Position numbers and translations under genes: made by a program
The notes under the pieces: generated by a model
What the model was told of the DNA's origin: nothing
Seen by the model: only the letters and a program-made list of their open reading frames with translations
Database searches by the model: none
Assembly (NCBI GenBank): GCA_020091685.1
Contig: CM034605.1
Coordinates: 32,046,612-32,110,611, forward strand
Length of the DNA stretch: 64,000 bases
Source: Lutjanus erythropterus
Taxonomy: Eukaryota; Chordata; Actinopteri; Lutjaniformes; Lutjanidae
Direction of reading: 5' to 3'
In this document: positions 60,295 through 64,000 of the stretch, one piece after another
How the letters are laid out: every line of letters starts with the position of its first letter
How positions within the stretch are numbered: the stretch's first letter is position 1

Positions 60295-60665
60295 TTTTTA
60301 TCCACTGGAAGAGCACTTCAACATGTTTTGTCCACCGGAAGAGCACTCTAGAGGGAACTTTACCACATTTTGTCCAGTGGAAGGGCACTTAAGGGGCACT
60401 TTACTACATTTTGTCCACTGGAAAAGCACTCTGAAGGGCACTTCAACACATTTTGTCCAGTAGAAGGGCACTTAAGAGGGCACTTTATCACATTTTGTCA
60501 ATTGGAAGCACACTCTAGAGGGCACTTTTGCATCTTTTCTTCCCTGTAAGGACACCCTAGAGGGCAGTTTACATTTTCTCCTCTGGAAGTATGTGCTAGA
60601 GAGCAGTTTATCATGTTTTGTCCACTGCAAGTACACACTAGAGGGAATTTCTTACATTTTATCTA
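60295..60665 (+). repeat. 42-bp minisatellite, about nine units
   Basis: The TTTGTCC anchor falls near 60327, 60369, 60410, 60452, 60494, 60536, 60575, 60617 and 60658: a period of 41-42 bases. A unit runs CCACTGGAAGGGCACT ... AGAGGGCACTTT ... ACATTTTG. Two further units lie at 61365-61475, and inverted units in the ccr6 3' flank. Confidence 0.92.
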
Positions 60666-60711
60666 CCAAGGGGACAACCAAGAGGACACGTCTTTAATTT
60701 TATATTTGGGC

Positions 60712-60868
60712 TTTTATGCTTTTAATTCACAGCTGAAGATATGACAAAAAAAGGGGTAGAGAGACAGTGGGAATGACATATAGCTATGGGCTGTAGGTGG
60801 GAGTTGAACCCACGGCCCCTGCAGAAGACTCACGGTCTCAGCACACAGGGCAACCCCCCCCCCCCCCC
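60712..60868 (-). repeat. tRNA-derived SINE with poly(C)
   Basis: On the plus strand GGTGGGAGTTGAACCCACGG is an inverted tRNA B box (GGGTTCAACTCC), followed by GACTCACGGTCTCAGCACAC. AAAGGGGTAGAGAGACAGTG before it is the usual body of this fish SINE. A 15-C run sits at about 60854-60868. No tRNA structure is kept. Confidence 0.55.
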
Positions 60869-61364
60869 ACATTTGTGCTTTAGTATTTATCTGAGAGAAA
60901 CAAATTCCAGAGCAGACATAAATACAATATGTGGGTTTGTGTTCCAGACAACACATGTGAGGAACAGTCTAAGGCAGGCGTAATGTCACATGGTTCAGGT
61001 TCTCAGGCCTCTACAGCGGCTAATATTACTCACCTTGCAAACATCTTTCCCCAAACAGTTCACAGCTGCTTTCTGTTTGGATACACTTTAGATAGTGTTG
61101 TCTCTTGTCAAAACCTGGCAAACAGCAGAGAACCGCACAAAGGAGAACAACTTAGTAAAATGGTTAATGCTTGCTGTAGTTCAGAGCTGAAATGAACTAC
61201 AGTATTCTGGAAACTATTTTGAAAATCAAGTAGTCATTTAAGTCTTTTTTAAGCAACAAGTTGAGTCTATATGAGTTTTGAGCTGATGATGGGAATTATT
61301 ACTGTTACTGTACTGACATGAAGGTCTGAACCACATTTCATGACAATCCATATTCCACTGCATT

Positions 61365-61475
61365 ACATTTTCTCCACTGGAAAGGCACCCTGAGGGCCCT
61401 TCATCACATCACCTGCATTGGAAGGGCACCCTAGAGGACACTGAATCACAGTTTCTATCTTGGAAGTCTGTAGTT
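61365..61475 (+). repeat. 42-bp minisatellite, outlying units
   Basis: ACATTTTCTCCACTGGAAAG, GGCACCCTGAGGGCCCTT and TTGGAAGGGCACCCTAGAGG are two units of the array at 60295-60665. Confidence 0.75.
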
Positions 61476-64000
61476 TTCTTTCTTAGGGAACAATGAAGAT
61501 CTGTACAAAAATTTTCAGTCGCACTGCAATCGATCTAATTCTTGTTGAGATATTTCAGTCTGACCAAAACTGGTGGATTGACCAACCAGGCAGGTTGACA
61601 GTGTCCTGCCCAGAGCCATGCAAAGGCAAGAGAACCAGGGGTTAGGAAGTAGGATTAAGTCCGCATATGCAAATATCAAAAGGCACTTTAGATTTCTAAG
61701 GACTAGTAAGACATTTAAAACCAAGTCAAGTGGAAATTAGCTCCATAGTTAGGGCTTAATGATGTGTCCCTGTTACTAACTAACCTTGCTGTCACTGTCA
61801 AACACACTAAAGCAGAAAGCAAAGAAAAGAACCAAACTGCACGGTTTTTAGACAGATCTGATTCTTAGTCCAAAAAGCTGTGTTGTTATGAGCAAAATCA
61901 AAATCCCATAATGTGTGATCATTGTCAAGCATTAATGAACCGTTGACAGTTCGCATCTTTTCAGCTGATCTCATCTGTTGTTCAACCGTTCTACTGCCAA
62001 GCACAGAAGCTGAAAAAGGACAGGCACCAACATGTATGACTGTAATTCAAATGTGGCTTATTTATTTATTATTACTGTCGAGAGGCATACATTACAGTGC
62101 AAACCATTCTTTGGCAAACGTACAATACAAATGTCATGATAGGTACTATAATATCCACGTTGACCACTGGTTAAGGGACAGTGTAGGTAAAGCATGTTCA
62201 GTCTTGCGGAGCAGTGCATTCCATTGACACTTGGGAGCTTTTGGGGGTGGAAATAAAGAGAGGGAACAATGATGAAACTAAAAAGTAAAAATGAACTAAT
62301 ACAACAGATATATGAATATGAAGACTGGTAACTCACAGTGCTTCGACAGCCAAACTTTGGGACACTTTTTTAGCCTGTTAGTGAGACACACACATGCTCA
62401 TTCACACACAAAATTTATGAAAATATATCAAAATACTAAAAATCAGTCAAACATACGCACAGTGGAGCACATGAACAGGATGTGTACATACAGGTAATGT
62501 TGGAGGAGCCACAATCAGAAAAGTAATGGAGAGAAAAATGCACAACTGTAAACACACAGTTTGATGTAAACCTGTCCAGTATATTTAAACATATGATATG
62601 ATACCAATTTACCAGTGCGACTGCCAGCCCCGTAATCCATCTGGAATCCTGAACGGAACATTCCGGAGAGTATTATTCCTGTTTAGTGACAGATGCTTGC
62701 TCAGGACGTTACCACATAAAGAAAACAATGGAAAGGAACACTGCAGCTGCAGCCGCTTCACCATAATTAGGAGCAAAGCAAAACAGGAAAACAAAAATGT
62801 GACTTATGTTACACTAAGCGAGCCAGCGCACGGGGCACGATGAGTGGCGTTTGTCTTTGTACAGTAACTTGTTTACACATGTATACCAGCTGACAGGAGT
62901 CGCTGGGATCAAACTGTCTCACAATAGCAAGATGGTGGAGACTTGTTTTGATTGACACTGTATATCCCAATCATCAGCGCCCCTCCCCCAACATTACCCT
63001 CACTTCCCCTCTCATATGGCTTCCATTACAGCGGAATGAGGGTCAGAGGGCTAGAAAAGCCTGCGCTCCACACATGCTCTGCTGAAAGACGTCACCCCCG
63101 CTCTGAAAATCTTTTGACATGGCAGAGAAACATGAGCGGGGTGAGCATTCCTAACCTACATCAACACTGAAGACGGTCGTCACGGGGGGGGGATATTTAA
63201 ACACTGTACACACATGAGCAAAAAACTTACAGGGGGGGAAAAAAGGTGGAGTCAAAGTTGACAAAGGAATGCATGCAAGCGTGTCCTTGTCTAAACTGGA
63301 GCTAGAAAGGTGCAGGTCCACAACAGCAGAGAAGAACAGTCACAGTTACGGTAACAGTCCTTCAGTTGTGTGTGTAGTCTGTGGACTAAAGACTATACAT
63401 GAATAAAAACACATCTGTGAGCAGGCCAGAAGGAGAATACTGCTACGGTAGAGCTAGCAGTACCAAAGGCTAAACCCTGACCTCATTACAACATTCATAC
63501 ATAGTTTCATAGATACACACGTGCTATTTCGAAGTAACTAAATCATACATTTGGCTTTACAAGACTGAGGAAAATACTGGGACAAAGTTCACAACATTAC
63601 AGTGGTAAAAATGGATATTCTTTCACTGCTTTCTGAAAGCAAAATGAAACTTGGAAAGGAGCACGACAGTGCAAGAGCTGGTTTGAGTGTCCTGCAATGG
63701 GGAGCGCTACATGGCTCCGCCTCACTCAAGTTCAGGACAGGCCAGCAGAGACAAGAAGTAAGGTAACTAACAAGTTGTCCATGGAGAGAGGAGCAGTAAT
63801 CAGTAGACATCTCTTTTGCATTACAAACATTTTTGTAGGGCTTCACATTATCTTCATATGTAAGCATTTTTATACAAAAAGGGAGGAAGAAAAATACATA
63901 TTCATAACATAATATAAAGCACCTTGGATTAAAAGATGAAGTAAATCTACTCATAAAAAGTCTTTTAGTTGGAATAAAACCATCCTCTCAACTGTGATGT
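61476..64000 (-). other. Non-coding, possibly 3' UTR of a minus-strand gene to the right
   Basis: No coding chain is visible on either strand. From about 62045 to 64000 there is little repeat sequence. On the minus strand the interval ends in TAATAATAAATAAATAAG at about 62050-62070, a cluster of poly(A)-signal-like hexamers. This would fit a long 3' UTR whose coding part lies beyond 64000, but no transcript or coding evidence is in view. Confidence 0.25.

Noticed and set aside
60785..60850. A tRNA gene on the minus strand
   Set aside because: Only the B box is convincing, within a repeat body typical of fish SINEs.

Overview
The window looks like nuclear DNA of a ray-finned fish, most likely a percomorph teleost. 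The evidence is spliced genes with GT/AG introns, a CCR6-type chemokine receptor with its coding sequence in one exon, a 4F2hc (slc3a2) gene, a HIPK-type kinase of the sort multiplied in fishes, and a dense load of interspersed repeats I recognise from teleosts. There is no sign of operons, bacterial genes, CRISPR or phage.

Layout. Positions 1-231 hold two exons of an unidentified minus-strand gene that runs off the left edge. Positions 2717-8555 hold an eight-exon minus-strand slc3a2-like gene. Positions 10939-13195 hold a minus-strand gene of about eight small exons that I do not recognise; its first exon and start region recur in three more places (9353, 9917, 26680). Head to head with it, 14705-19689 on the plus strand carries a HIPK-like protein kinase of about ten exons whose tail exon is tandemly duplicated. 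From 19.7 to 40.2 kb I see no gene, only microsatellites, transposon remnants and tandem repeats. An intact 362-codon ccr6-like gene lies at 40216-41304 with a poly(A) signal near 43037. From 43 to 64 kb there is again no convincing coding gene, but there are three minisatellites, complete TTAA-flanked miniature transposons, LINE/Penelope remnants and tRNA-derived repeats; the last 2 kb may be the 3' UTR of a minus-strand gene beyond the right edge.

Two things stand out. First, slc3a2, the unrecognised gene and the kinase all keep good splice sites and strongly conserved peptide segments, yet their frames are broken, mostly by single-base losses in short homopolymers, whereas ccr6 is clean. 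This may be sequence error or decay, and only reads or transcripts can decide. Second, the start region of the unrecognised gene, built around GCAGGAAGATGGCGGACAA, is present in several orientations and degrees of decay.

The genes do not form a pathway. slc3a2 (amino-acid transporter heavy chain), the kinase (nuclear signalling) and ccr6 (leukocyte chemotaxis) are ordinary neighbours in a vertebrate genome.
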